In this document: positions 10,775-22,090 of the stretch, in pieces | Numbering within the stretch: the stretch's first letter is position 1 | How the letters are laid out: every line of letters starts with the position of its first letter | NCBI GenBank assembly: GCA_910589415.1 | Contig: OU342630.1 | Coordinates: 43,990,012 to 44,054,011 of the forward strand | From: Malachius bipustulatus | Lineage: Eukaryota; Arthropoda; Insecta; Coleoptera; Melyridae | Reading direction: 5' to 3' | DNA: 64,000 nucleotides | Made by a program: the position numbers and the translations under genes | Notes under the pieces: generated by a model | What the model saw: the letters and a program-made list of their open reading frames with translations, nothing else | What the model was told of the DNA's origin: nothing | Databases searched by the model: none

Positions 10775-11284
10775 ATACCTATAGTAACACCAGAAAGGTA
10801 TTCATTTGCGCTTTGCAAATGAAAGGGAAGGCAACAAACGGGCATTAAAAATCGATTTTGAGAGTGTAATGAATGTACGGACCTGGCAGAAGCGCAGATT
10901 AAATACCTCGAGTCTCGGAAATAACCATTGACGACAATGCCAAGCGCTTCGAAGCGTACAGTGACGGACTGGCACTATATCCGATTTCACATATCGTGTC
11001 CAGTCCACAGGGATTGATGCAATGATTTTCGGAATAAAAATGCAAAATAAATGCAAATTCCAAAATAAAAATCGTGCTACTGTTAATCTCGAAGATATTC
11101 CTTGCCCTGAAAGTGAAGAAAAAAATAGAAATTCGACCGTATTGTCAAAGAGGCCTTAGTTGTGACCTTAAATATTAGTTTGCCAATGGCTGTTTTTAGC
11201 TTCTTACCCACCCAGCACCCCTATTTCGCTTCTCGGTCTCGAAAAAATTGATGAAATTAGGAGACGTGGATGTAAATAATTACC
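10775..11284 (+). repeat. Dispersed repeat, copy A
   Basis: This matches 31553-32064 along its whole length in the same orientation. Shared blocks include GCTTTGCAAATGAAAGGGAA, CCACAGGGATTGATG, AGGCCTTAGTTGTGACCTTA and CTTACCCACCCAGCACCCCT, and both copies end near GGATGTA-AATAATTACC. No protein is readable. No terminal inverted repeat or tRNA-like head was seen, so the class is unknown. Confidence 0.75.
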
Positions 11285-11579
11285 TATCCAAATAATGAAG
11301 CTCTAGAAAATATAATAATTGTTGCAGAACAACAATTAATATCGGGTAAGTAGTAGGTAGGTATACGTTATTTGTTACACTGTAGATTTTTTTGTGAACG
11401 ATTTAAAACATTAATGAGGGGGAATCGGCAACGTAGACACAACAACTCGCTAAACGAAAAATGCTGATCTGGACCAGAGAAGGTAATGCAATCGCCCATG
11501 TCGTTAATGAATAGACGCCACTCTCCGGTTTGTATGAAGAGCTGGCTTAGTCAACTGGGTCTCGCAACGAAAATGGACG

Positions 11580-11869
11580 ATTTCTAGGGAACTCCTCCGA
11601 ATGAGTCACGGATATTCTGAACAGTTGTTTTCATCCGCGATCCGCGATCCGCGTATCGCTCAAACGCGCGCGAGCCGTAGGAGGGTGTTGATGTGTTTCC
11701 GTTTAATTTTTGTTTGTTTATTTACTATTATCTAGTTATCCTAGTGTGTTAAATGTTATAATAATAATAATATTTATTGGTGTTTGTAGCATGTAGTAGT
11801 GTACAATTATTCCGCCGTTTTAACAATATGCCCATGCCTCAGTCTGTAGAAAGCTGTCCTCCCTCACAG
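11580..11869 (+). other. CpG-rich stretch and possible short first exon
   Basis: CpG words cluster at 11625-11680, including the tandem unit TCCGCGATCCGCGATCCGCG, in otherwise AT-rich DNA. Downstream, ATG at 11828 opens a 14-codon frame (MPMPQSVESCPPSQ) that ends exactly at CAG followed by GTAAAG, a good splice-donor match, at 11869/11870. This could be the start of a host gene whose next exons lie far away or outside the window. I could not find a convincing second exon, so this is a candidate only. Confidence 0.25.
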
Positions 11870-13330
11870 GTAAAGATCTTAAGTATACCTATATTTTTGC
11901 TTAATTTATGCCTGCGATGTAATTTTTGTTGAATCATGAAATGCGAATTGAGTCACGACGTAAAGTGTATTGTAATATAACACAAAACTAGTAATAATTA
12001 AAAAGTATTGCAACTAGGAATGTTTCATTGGTTTTATTTGAAGAATAACCAATGTTCCTTTTTGGGAATTTTATTTTATTTGAACATAATAATATATCTA
12101 TACCTATATCAAAGCAGGTGTCTCGTTATATGACATCGTTCCAGTAAACAATATGTAACTAGGTGCACAAGCCGTGTTACAAAGTCTAATAGCAATACTT
12201 ACCTAGCTACTGCGAGATAATAATTACAACAAAAAATAGTAAATTTGTAAAAAAAAATTTAAGTCTACCTATCTACTTACACTCAGTACTTACTCACTGT
12301 ATAAATATGATGTACTTAAAGATTGTGTTATAATATTCACAAGAACAAATCCTATGATCATCTTCTATTTTGAAATCCAAGGGGTAGGTAGGTACCTACC
12401 TGCCGAGGTACTTATTCTTATTAGGTAGGTACCTACTTCGTGTCCGACCCATAGCCCATAGCATAACTACCAAACCAAAGAAATGGTGGTATGTATCTAA
12501 TTATTGAAATTGGCCACTTGCATTTCACTGTAATTTTTGCATTTAATTTGCTTCATTGCTTCATATTGTAGTTTCATAATTTGTAGTTAATTTTTTTGTG
12601 TAAATGACCTTTAGAATCAAGGGTACCGAGGAGCGAATAGGGGTTCTGCGGGGACCTTGTACAGGAGAACGATTTCTTTGTTACACCGGTCCAACTAATG
12701 AGCCATTCGAGAAGGGCTTGGAAAAATTTCCAAAAATTTCAATGGCCATTTCAATGGTAATTATTACAGTTATAGTGAAGCAAATATCTCCCTTGTTACC
12801 AATTTGCACAGACTTTCACTATAGTAGCAAATAATACTACTATAGAGCCTAGAGACCTGACCTATACTATCAAAGTAGTATGTATTTTATTATGTACCTA
12901 TGGTGCGTCTGAGTGCGAGTGGCCACTGATTTTAATAATGACCGAGAAATAATTTTACTAATTAAAAAATGACATCCCTTAGTAAAAGTAAAAGAATCCA
13001 GGTGTTTTACTCATTTTAGAGTAATTGATTAACATGTCTTGAGACATGTGTTTATAAATATCGCATGGAGGGGAGAAGGTTAATCTGATGCGGGTCTTTT
13101 CTGGAGACTATACCCTTATGAATTGCTAAAGATCTAAATCCTAAACAAATACAATTTTATAATAACAGAAGAACAGTTTTTTCATAAATACCCTATCGTT
13201 ACTTAGTACTTTGTTAACTTTCAGTCCGTAGTCTCAAAGTATTATAGTTTTTAGAAAATTGAACTAGAAAGTAAAGATTCCTCGTCTTCTGCAACACCAT
13301 CCTCATATTTTCCTCATTACCTGCCGGCTG
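11870..13330. other. No gene recognised
   Basis: AT-rich sequence with several TAGGTACCTA-type palindromic words (near 12383-12402 and 12421-12437). Short open frames show no recognisable protein. If the putative exon ending at 11869 is real, this would be intron. Confidence 0.45.
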
Positions 13331-13525
13331 TGTTATATCGTCTGCAAATCTCCAGACCATGATGGCGAATTTAGATACCAAAAATCTTTTCAGAGTTCAG
13401 ACTCTAAATTCTACATCGCAAGTCACTATAGATCGATCTACAGTGACTGTAAAAATAATGAGTGTCAACTTTTTGATTGGACAGGCGCCATCTTGCATGT
13501 CGGCCAATACGGTGAAGAAAAACGT
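13330..13525 (+). repeat. Dispersed repeat partner of 38160-38265
   Basis: The segment CAACTTTTTGATTGGACAGG through TTGCATGTCGGCCAATACGG matches 38163-38220 in inverted orientation. It also holds a near-perfect 26-bp palindrome around TAGATCGATCTA at 13429-13440. No protein is recognisable. Confidence 0.5.
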
Positions 13526-13559
13526 ATATAAAATGTGTCACTGTTAGGATACACATCAA

Positions 13560-16500
13560 TATGTGGTTGCTTGGATACGTCAAGTAAAATGTAAACTTTA
13601 ATTTAATTTATCGTAATTTAACATGCAATATGGTGGGTGCATGGGCGTTTAGGCTTTATACAGGTTGAGTTTTTTCCATGTTTAGTAAAGAGATCTCGTA
13701 AAATATTCCAGTTAAATTAACTGTTAAATGGGGAAAGTATAGTGCAGTTTTATGAGCTCAGTTTGAAGCAACTTTTGTTTTTTTTATTTTTTTTTCAAAA
13801 TCTTCATGGGTGTCTATATTATAATCTCGATAAAAATGTCTTGTCAGTGAATTGGGTTAAGAAATTAAAGCGGCTTTTCAAAATTAAAATATTATAAAAT
13901 ATAAAGCACCAAAAAGTTTATAATTTGAGTATAATTTGGCCAAAATTTGGCATAAAAAATTGATGACATCTAATGAACTAGAACTAGATAAATAATGATC
14001 GTTTTTTTTTTAAGTTTCTTGATTTGTGATGAATTTTGCACTTGTTGCGTTGTTGTTGAGTTTTACAGGATAGCAAAATGTCGAGGAAAATGTTTAGCAA
14101 ACACTTTTGACGACATATTCTGACTCAGTCATATATGAGAACAAAGAAACACGTGTTTAAATAAATTCAAATAATTTTGAATAATATTAATTATTGTTAT
14201 TTTAATTTTGCAATTAGTTATGGATGAAAATCACAGCCTGGTCCAAAAGTCAGTTCGATGATAACCTGTGTAGGTTTTTGGGTTTTTGAAATTTACAAAA
14301 GTAGTACCTATATGTTTAAGGATTTTGCGACGATCTAGGTCACAAATGTTGTTCTTGCTTCTTCTTATTCGACTCCATTAACGATATCAATACATCAACC
14401 AGGCTCTTTAACAGTGAAATCTGGCAGGATAATTTGTGTCGTAATCTTGCAGGGATTCAAGATAATTTGTCATTTGTGATGGCAAAAACAAGTGCTTGTG
14501 ACAGCACCCAGGAATTAATTGCGGCGAATTATTTTAACAAAAAATTTATCGTATGTACTCAATTTTCAAGTTGCAAAGTAAGTTTACATTTTCTCTTTGT
14601 AAAATCAATTATTTATATTACAGATTTAATACATTACTTTCACTGATGGTGTTTACGGTAATTGTTAATAGTTCATCTGAACATGTTTCCTGAAGTACCT
14701 ACGTCACTTTTCCCAATAATTATTATATGAAATATAAGTTTAATGATTTTATTTAATATTTGCATTGATTAGGTAGGTACCATTCGCATTTCTTATTTCT
14801 TCTGTACCAATGCTGCATTGATGAGCAGGAATTGACTTAAAGAACGATCAGCTTTGGGCGATAAATACCTAAATATTTAATTAGAAGCTCGCACTGTAAT
14901 GTAAGTTAGGTAGATATATGATGCATAAGAACAACTACTGAAAACAGTATTCATATCACGACAAGAGAGTCGTTTTTAATCGTGAGAATATTATATAGAA
15001 TGCAAGTCTCGTGTTGGATTTTTTCAACATTTTTCATTAGTATGGTTCCAAGATTATCTTCTGCATGCATAACTACATAATATACTGTAGTCCGAAGGAG
15101 TCATAACAATGTGACAACAGGTGACGTTGCAATTGCAGTTGCAGTACAATCTTCATGATTTACCAATTGTCGTGAGTCACTGAACTGGTTGACAGGGCAA
15201 TTCCTTCTTCAGAAAAAGTCTGGTTTCTTTCTTTTGCCATATGGAGAGATGGCCGTTCCAGAGGTCTTTCCAGAAAGGAAACCTGATGTAACATCGAGGC
15301 TTTTAGATGTTATTGTGTTTATTTTTATCCAAGCTTGATGATGATTATATACGGTCAGCATTTTTGGTGCAAGCGCGTCTCTTTCTTTCCAATTCCTTGT
15401 ACTTGTTATATCATTTTTTATATAAGTATTAAGCATGCTGATGAAAGGGGGATTAAGCATGCTGATCGACAACTTTCAAAACTAATTGTCATGGTCGATA
15501 TTGAAATACAAATAAAATCTTATAATGCTATCTGAAAATTTAATTTACGTTAAGTAGGTATGCGTTTCTTTTTCATCACCATCTATGGATGATTTTTTAT
15601 TACCCAATATTGCTCCGTACCTCAGTTTCTGTACGGTTTAATAAATTAATCAAATTGTGATTACTGATTCCCTTATACCTATGACAACTAGGCCGTTTCA
15701 GTTACACCTCAAAGAGACCTATCTGTAAACCAAATAGAGATATGCTCGTTCGTGTTTGATATGTCACGGTTGGAAGATGGGTTCACGTGAACGCTAATGA
15801 ATCGGTCACTTTAATCAGGTATTTCATCCAGATTCCATTCCGCTCGCTCTCTATGGAAACGGGATCGATTTTATGCTGACGTCATTCTAGTTCCTGCAAC
15901 GCAATTAGTACACCTACTGTATTATGTATGGTATGTATGTAGGTATAATGATAATTGTTATTCTTCCCTAAAACCAACTGAAATGCTGATCCATGGAATA
16001 TTAATGAATAATGTATATTTTCTTGAAAAATAAAACTACCTATGCAACTTGGGCAGTCCATAAAATACTGTATACCATCATTCAGCGTTTTTCGTCTAAT
16101 TCTTGTGCGACGACTGATGAAAACACTCATATTTTGCGAAAATCATGTTGAAGATTCAGTTTTTCTGTTTTTTGTTTTATATTTCTTTGGTCTTATTGAT
16201 ATTTCATTAAAAATTTGTACGATTATAAAAGTGACAGTAGGTACGTTCACGCCATTAAAATTTATTTCTTGAGTACCTACTTTGTCTATGGATAAGGCAA
16301 ACACTTTAAAAGACTTTTAATCATCGATGTAATCTCTTTGAATAATAAGGCTCACTCGAAATTGAGTATTTCTGATTTGTTATTTGTTTTGCATGTTTCT
16401 TAGATGAATTCTTGAGACGGTAAAGTAAAATGCAAATAGAATTCTCATTCCTCATAACTTGGTCACCGAGTCACCCGTTATAAGTTTGATTTAAAAGCAG

Positions 16501-18540
16501 CTGCTGACAACCCATCTACACAAGCATACACATTTCTGGCTAGTTTCACACTTACGCACCTAGATGTACCTACCTACCTAGAGTGGGGCAAGTGCAATTC
16601 TGGGGTAATTGAAATTACTGGGATATGTAATTAGGGAACGGAAATTACTAGGGAAGGATTTCAATATGAATTTGGATTGCATATCTCAAAGATTCATAGA
16701 CTGAAGGCCAAAGGCCAAAGGCCATCAGCCATATTCCACCTGATATTATGTTCTTATACAGTGCGTCGCATTTAAGATGAATACACCCCTGTATTTTCGC
16801 TATTTGAAGGAGTCGATGTTCGAAATTTTGTACAGTCATGCAGACCGATGAACCACACTTTTTACGATATCTAACTTAAATTTGATTTTTAAACCTCGCC
16901 TACTCTTCTCTAATTTACACTTTCAGAATCTCTCCTCTCTCTTAGCCGTCCATGACACCGATAGCATTCCAAACAAGACTTCACTGTTCACTCCTGTCTC
17001 TAACTCTCCAAATGATCTTACTTCCATAATATCCCAAACTATATTAACTCGCAGGTAACGTCAGTGACGTTCTAGACTGATATTCGCGAACGTCGCCATC
17101 GAGAAGCTGCAGTTCATTCCACAGGCGGTGCTATGAATTTTGGGAAAAGGCACTTTTAAGAACAATTATAACTGCTGTCAGGTCATGAATGTCAAATATC
17201 TACTTGACTATCTAGAACAGCTGAAGCGCATTCACAAAAAATGTTCATGTGACTGCATTCAGAATCTAACAAACCATAATCTACACAAATAAGAACAGAT
17301 TTTCGATGTTTCTAACCTCAGTTACAAACAAATCCATTCAGTTCTAAATGAATTTCTAGAAGAATTTCATTAATTTAGAGAGACAATTTTAGTGGGAAAG
17401 TGCAATCATGTATAGTCGATAAGTCTAAAAATTTTAGACGAATAGCATACTTCGCGATCACATCATCGAGTATGCTTCTCTTCCTATCAGAAGATATAGC
17501 TTTATTTGGTTTCTCTCTTGATAACTCTGAAGAAGACTGTACAAACAGCAATATTAGTTAAACTAGTACCTACACAAAGTAACTACCTCTTTCACTAATA
17601 TATCCCGGTTTTATCCTTAAGACTAGTATGTATACTATTCACTCTTGCTCTTCTTGTATTAGAACGTGGAGTTTTTTCGTTGGTGACGCACTAGAATTTT
17701 CTGAGAATTCCATTTAATCAAACTTGAGAAAAAGACATATTTGTTACATGTTACTGGATAAGCTATTGATTGAAAATATTTTCCCATACCTAACGAAGTT
17801 TTGTGAAGTATTCCCTAATTATGTAATACTATCTCATCACCTAAAACTTGGAGCATGAAAAGAAGCAAACAAGAAGGTATAATTTACTCGTTATGAAACT
17901 TTCAAATGAATACAAGCTTGTCCTCACCTATGGCAGTGTTCTCACACTTCTCTCATGTTTTGTTGCCAAATTTTAATTGAACGTTAATTGAATTTTGAGC
18001 AAAAAATTCATAAAAGTAAGCGCGAAGTAGATAAGAAAACGGATGTTCCGGGTGATTCCGGTTAAACTATAATTATTAGGTTACTTTTATACACATTTAA
18101 ATACGGCTTATTTGAATCACCAATATAAAGATGAAAATTGTACTTCAAATCTAATAAGGTCTCTTCCGATTCCGTAGGCACCCCACCTTGCAATTCAACT
18201 ATGAACAAAAACAAATCTTCTCTCTTGGTGTATTCTTAGTTGTTATGACAGACTGATGAGGTGAAATGACAGCGAAACTTCGATGTCTCTGGCTTCATCT
18301 CACAAACATCTGAGGCTGAGTTGTTCAGAGTTTTATTATTGTATCAAAAACAATAAATAATTGGTGAAGCTGTGATTAAATTGAGTGATTTTTAATGTAC
18401 CTATCTATCTATTAACAACAGCGATTGCAAATACTGAATTTTATACAGAAAGAACCAATATTTTAGAATTCTTTAGAAAATAATGATAAAAAAATTAAAC
18501 GGAGTAGGTGCTTAATTATCGAACTAGCAAGTTTGCTGAA
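13560..18540. other. Long AT-rich stretch without recognised genes
   Basis: I read both strands and found only short open frames with no family resemblance. A terminus-like word, ACAGTGCGTCGCATTTAAGA, lies near 16758-16777, followed by ACCCCTGTATTTT, and may be one end of a further mobile element whose partner I could not find. Several short repeats of TACCTA type occur (for example 16567-16580). Confidence 0.4.
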
Positions 18541-18545
18541 TGTTT

Positions 18546-19927
18546 TAATAGTCCAGTCATTTGGTAGTTTTACCTGGAAAGTTTTCCGGGAGTTTTGAAA
18601 ATTGATGATTTTATAGATTTCGACGTGCTCTTTTCGAATTTCTACTTTGCCACCTCGTATCTTTGCCGCTCGCGCCGCCATATTGAAAAAATGGCGTCCA
18701 AAAACAGTTTTTTAACAATATCTTCTTTCCGACTCATTTTACGATGAAAATATTTATGTAATAAATTAAACTAGAGAAAATTTCCTACAATTTATGTAGG
18801 AACCTTTATTTTTGTAGAATCAATAGTTTTTGCGTACGAGCGCCGCAAAGTCCACTCAAACATGCGTTTTGGCTAAATAAATTATTTAGACACCATCATG
18901 AGTAATTGGCGCGTTTTAATAGACCTTTCTCCCACGACAGCCGCAATGGGATCATCAGCTTCGTTGTAATCCTTTTGTTTCTCGATTTCGTCATTTATGT
19001 TGGCTCGAAAATAGTCTCTGTTTCTTCTTCTTCATCGCTAATGCAATACAAGGGGGAAGCGTTCCCCAGCTTCAGCAATGATCTCTGGATCGGCATTTTG
19101 GTTTTTGAACACCTAGACAAGCTCGTTTAAATCTCGTTTTTTTCGGCGTACATTAGCACATTTTATTTTTCCTTGATTAAAGTGTGCTGATGCTGTATCA
19201 CAGCCACTGAAAGCGTGCACGAAAAATATGTCATCTGCGACTAATTTATTTATGACACTTTTTGTTGAATCTATTTGTTGCGAAATTTTTCCTTTTTTTG
19301 GTTTGAAATATATATGTATGTTTGAACGCGTAGATAGAGCCAAGAGAATAAGAAGATCTACATCTTCGCCGACAACTATTACGGGATCAAATGTAGATGA
19401 AATGTTGATTGCTGTATTGACTATTAGCGTATCCGCATCTTCCGTGGCTCTTGACCATGAAGTTCGCAGCTTCAAATTTTGTCTTCAACATTTCAATGAG
19501 GCGTTTCTTGTTTGCATAAATCAAGGTTGCCTAGGATTTATCTTAGTGACACAGTTTTTCACATTTTTCGTTAAATATACGAAAAACACGTGTTGGTGTA
19601 GATGTATCTTGATTTGTGGCTCTCGTACGCTGAAACTATTGATTTTACGAAAAAAAAGATTATTACATAAATTGTAGGAAATTTTCTCTAGTTTAATTTA
19701 TTACATAAATATTTTCATCGTAAAATGAGTTGGAAAGAAGGTATTGTTAAAAAACTGTTTTTGGACGCCATTTTTTCAATATGGCGGCGCGAGCGGCAAA
19801 GATACGAGGTGGCAAAGTAAAAATTCGGAAAGAGCATGTCAAAATCTATAAAATCACCAATTTTCAAAACTCCCGGAAAACTTTCCAGGTAACCCTCTTT
19901 TTGAACACCAAATGACTGTACTATAAA
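18546..19927. mobile_element. DNA-transposon-like element with ~315-bp inverted repeats
   Basis: The arm 18546-18856 pairs with 19608-19927. Shared blocks are ATGGCGTCCAAAAACAGTTT, TTACATAAATATTTTCATCG and CGTACGAG-G-CGC/CAC. The outer parts, around CAAATGACT-GACTAT, are more diverged. The roughly 750-bp interior carries a broken gene on the minus strand. Overall size and structure fit an internally deleted or decayed DNA transposon. Superfamily and target duplication could not be determined. Confidence 0.72.
18990..19520 (-). pseudogene. Broken transposon gene with FEN1/PIN-like motifs
   Basis: The best frame (19113-19475, 120 residues) has three acidic motifs in order: EDADTL at residues 12-17, VGEDVDLLILL at 35-45 and HAFSGCDTASA at 87-97. 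These resemble the acidic active-site motifs of FEN1/XPG-type PIN nucleases, where an ED-x-D motif is followed by a GCD motif. I recall similar proteins with 'HAF-GCDT' in repeat-associated invertebrate genes. The upstream part reads NKKRLIEMLKTKFEAANFMV in another frame, so there is a frameshift near 19455. After an in-frame stop at 19110-19112, family-like sequence resumes as VFKNQNADPEIIAEAGERF. The nuclease assignment is inferred; the gene is dead. Confidence 0.5.
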
Positions 19928-20463
19928 TGGAACTTGATCAGCATCTACTCGCGTGCACGGCGCACAATAATAATACTGCATGTAATCGGATAATTTTCCA
20001 CAGGTGTGCAAATACCTAAGCGTCAAAGTTGCAACAGTCCAAATTCCTTTAAAAAAGCAAGTACTATTTTCAGGTTATGTAGGTAATGAATTATGACTGA
20101 CTGATCCGTAGGTATGGAGGTAATTTTTTTAAATAATTGGCTAAACGCTGGAATGTAGGAATATGGTATGTTGTTGCTATAAATGCGCGCATCCGGTGGA
20201 GGTAACCGAAAGAATAATAATAATTCTATAAGTGGAGTAGCATTACTTTATAAATTGTTCGTTTTTTCTCTATCAATTTTTTTACATTTGAAATTTATGT
20301 TGTTTTGGTTCACTTGCTGCTCTTACTATTTAGGTATATTATTAGCTATTGAACTAACCTATTCTGGTTATACTTAGGTACGAAAAAGTTAAAGTTGTTC
20401 GTTCTATTAATTTTTTTACCGCTTCTATTACAATGCTACAAATATTTCTCTTTGGCGAATACC

Positions 20464-20857
20464 TATACAGGCTGTCCCGTAAGTAATGTTCCGTGGTGAA
20501 ATGGGAGATTCTTGGTTTAAAAATACATATTACGATCTGACACTACTTGCTCTAACAAAATCTTGATAATAAAAAAGATACAGGGTGGCAAAGTTGAGAT
20601 TTGAAAATTTGCTCTTCAAAATATCTTCAAAAATTGTAAAGGTACGAACGTGAAAACTTGGAAATAGATGTTTTACGGTATGAGAAATCATATAATTTGA
20701 TATCCCTGTCGATGTATTTTATAGAGGGCGCCACTTAGGTCATGTTGACGCGACGTAAATGAACACATAACTTTTTCATCCTTCAGGCTATCGCGCATTT
20801 TATTGTGAAATATTAAAACTTCCACCATGGGCCATTACTTACGGGACACCCTGTATA
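20464..20857. mobile_element. MITE-like element ending TATACAGG-TGTCCCGTAAGTAATG
   Basis: The left terminus TATACAGGCTGTCCCGTAAG and the right terminus CTTACGGGACACCCTGTATA are inverted copies, and the match continues for about 5 nt (TAATG/CATTA). The interior of about 345 bp has no coding frame. The small size fits a miniature inverted-repeat element. Confidence 0.8.
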
Positions 20858-21762
20858 CATACCTTAATTATTTTATCTTTTCTCGTTTCTTTTCTAAGTT
20901 AATCTAGGTATAGGTAGATAGAAAAACTTGAAATATATTCTAAGAAAGTTGTTACACCTATACAATAAAAAATTATTGTTGCAATAAAAAAGTTGTGTTG
21001 AAATGGTGGTATAAATACCAACTAGAGGGACTTTCCAACACTTTCAATAATATCTTGAAAAATATTTTTAGAGTTTTTATACCCATAAAGCCACTGCAAT
21101 TATAAAACTTACCTAGGTACTTGATCCAGTACCAGTAAGTCGAGCTTTAATAAAAATCAAGCTGGAAAGCTCAGTTCAAGAGAAATCTACAATGTGGCAG
21201 AACATAGCTATAAGTAAATTATTTGAGTAAGTATAAGTACTCGTCGCAAAATTTATAATAATTTATACTGGAGACTGGAGGAAACTGCTTTCACATACAT
21301 CAGTTTCTTAGTCTAGAGTAACTTTCTTTAGAGAATAATTGAAGAAACAGTACGCAGGATGAGATTTAGACATTTGAGGAATATTTGAAATACATACCTA
21401 TCAATAATCAGGGGACACACAAATATAAACGCATAAAAAGAAGAAGGCTTTTAAATTAGTGGAGTTGTAGGAAAGTAATTTAGTGAGTAGCTGATATGTG
21501 ATACATACTAATTTTAAATTACAGTAAAAAAAAAACTTATGTAATAAGTAACTTTAAAATTGAATTCCGTTTGGGATTTGTTGTGTACGGTCCCATAGTG
21601 ACCGTAAAGCCCAAATGGGTAAATTAAATAGGGTGAAATAGAACCCCACATTAATTTAATTTCTTGGGGCATTTCAAATAACAAACAATGGAGTTTTTAT
21701 TTTTAAAACAATGACTATATCTAGCCTATTCTAGAGTGCCTATTCTATCTCTTCTTTTTACG
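20858..21762. other. No gene recognised
   Basis: AT-rich with short frames only. A paired word ACGGTCCCATAGTGACCGT near 21588-21606 is a small palindrome (ACGGTC ... GACCGT). Nothing else could be supported. Confidence 0.45.
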
Positions 21763-22027
21763 TATACAGGGTGTCCCAGCTTATTCGAAGCGGTCTTTGT
21801 AGGCCAAACGATGGACTTTTTCAAAAAACTTTTTGAAAATTCAAGTACAGAATTACAATGGCCATAATTTAAAATTATTGTGGAGTATACAGAGTGTCCC
21901 ATATGAGAGTGGCATATCAAAGTTATGTTTTTTTAAATGGAATGCTCCCATGTTATTGCATTTTTAGATTGTCTAAGAAGAGAAAATAAGATTGGCTTTC
22001 ACAATTGGTGTTTAAATTCAGAAGTTT

Positions 22028-22037
22028 TTGAGTTATA
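22028..22037 (+). repeat. Target-site duplication of the RTE element, left
   Basis: TTGAGTTATA is present here and again at 25454-25463. The host palindrome reads continuously through one copy, as the related copy at 9720 does (GTGAGTTATAAACAAGTG). Confidence 0.65.
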
Positions 22038-22090
22038 TTCTTCTTCTTAGTCCTAACATCGTTGTCGATGTATGGTGATTGATATGGCTG

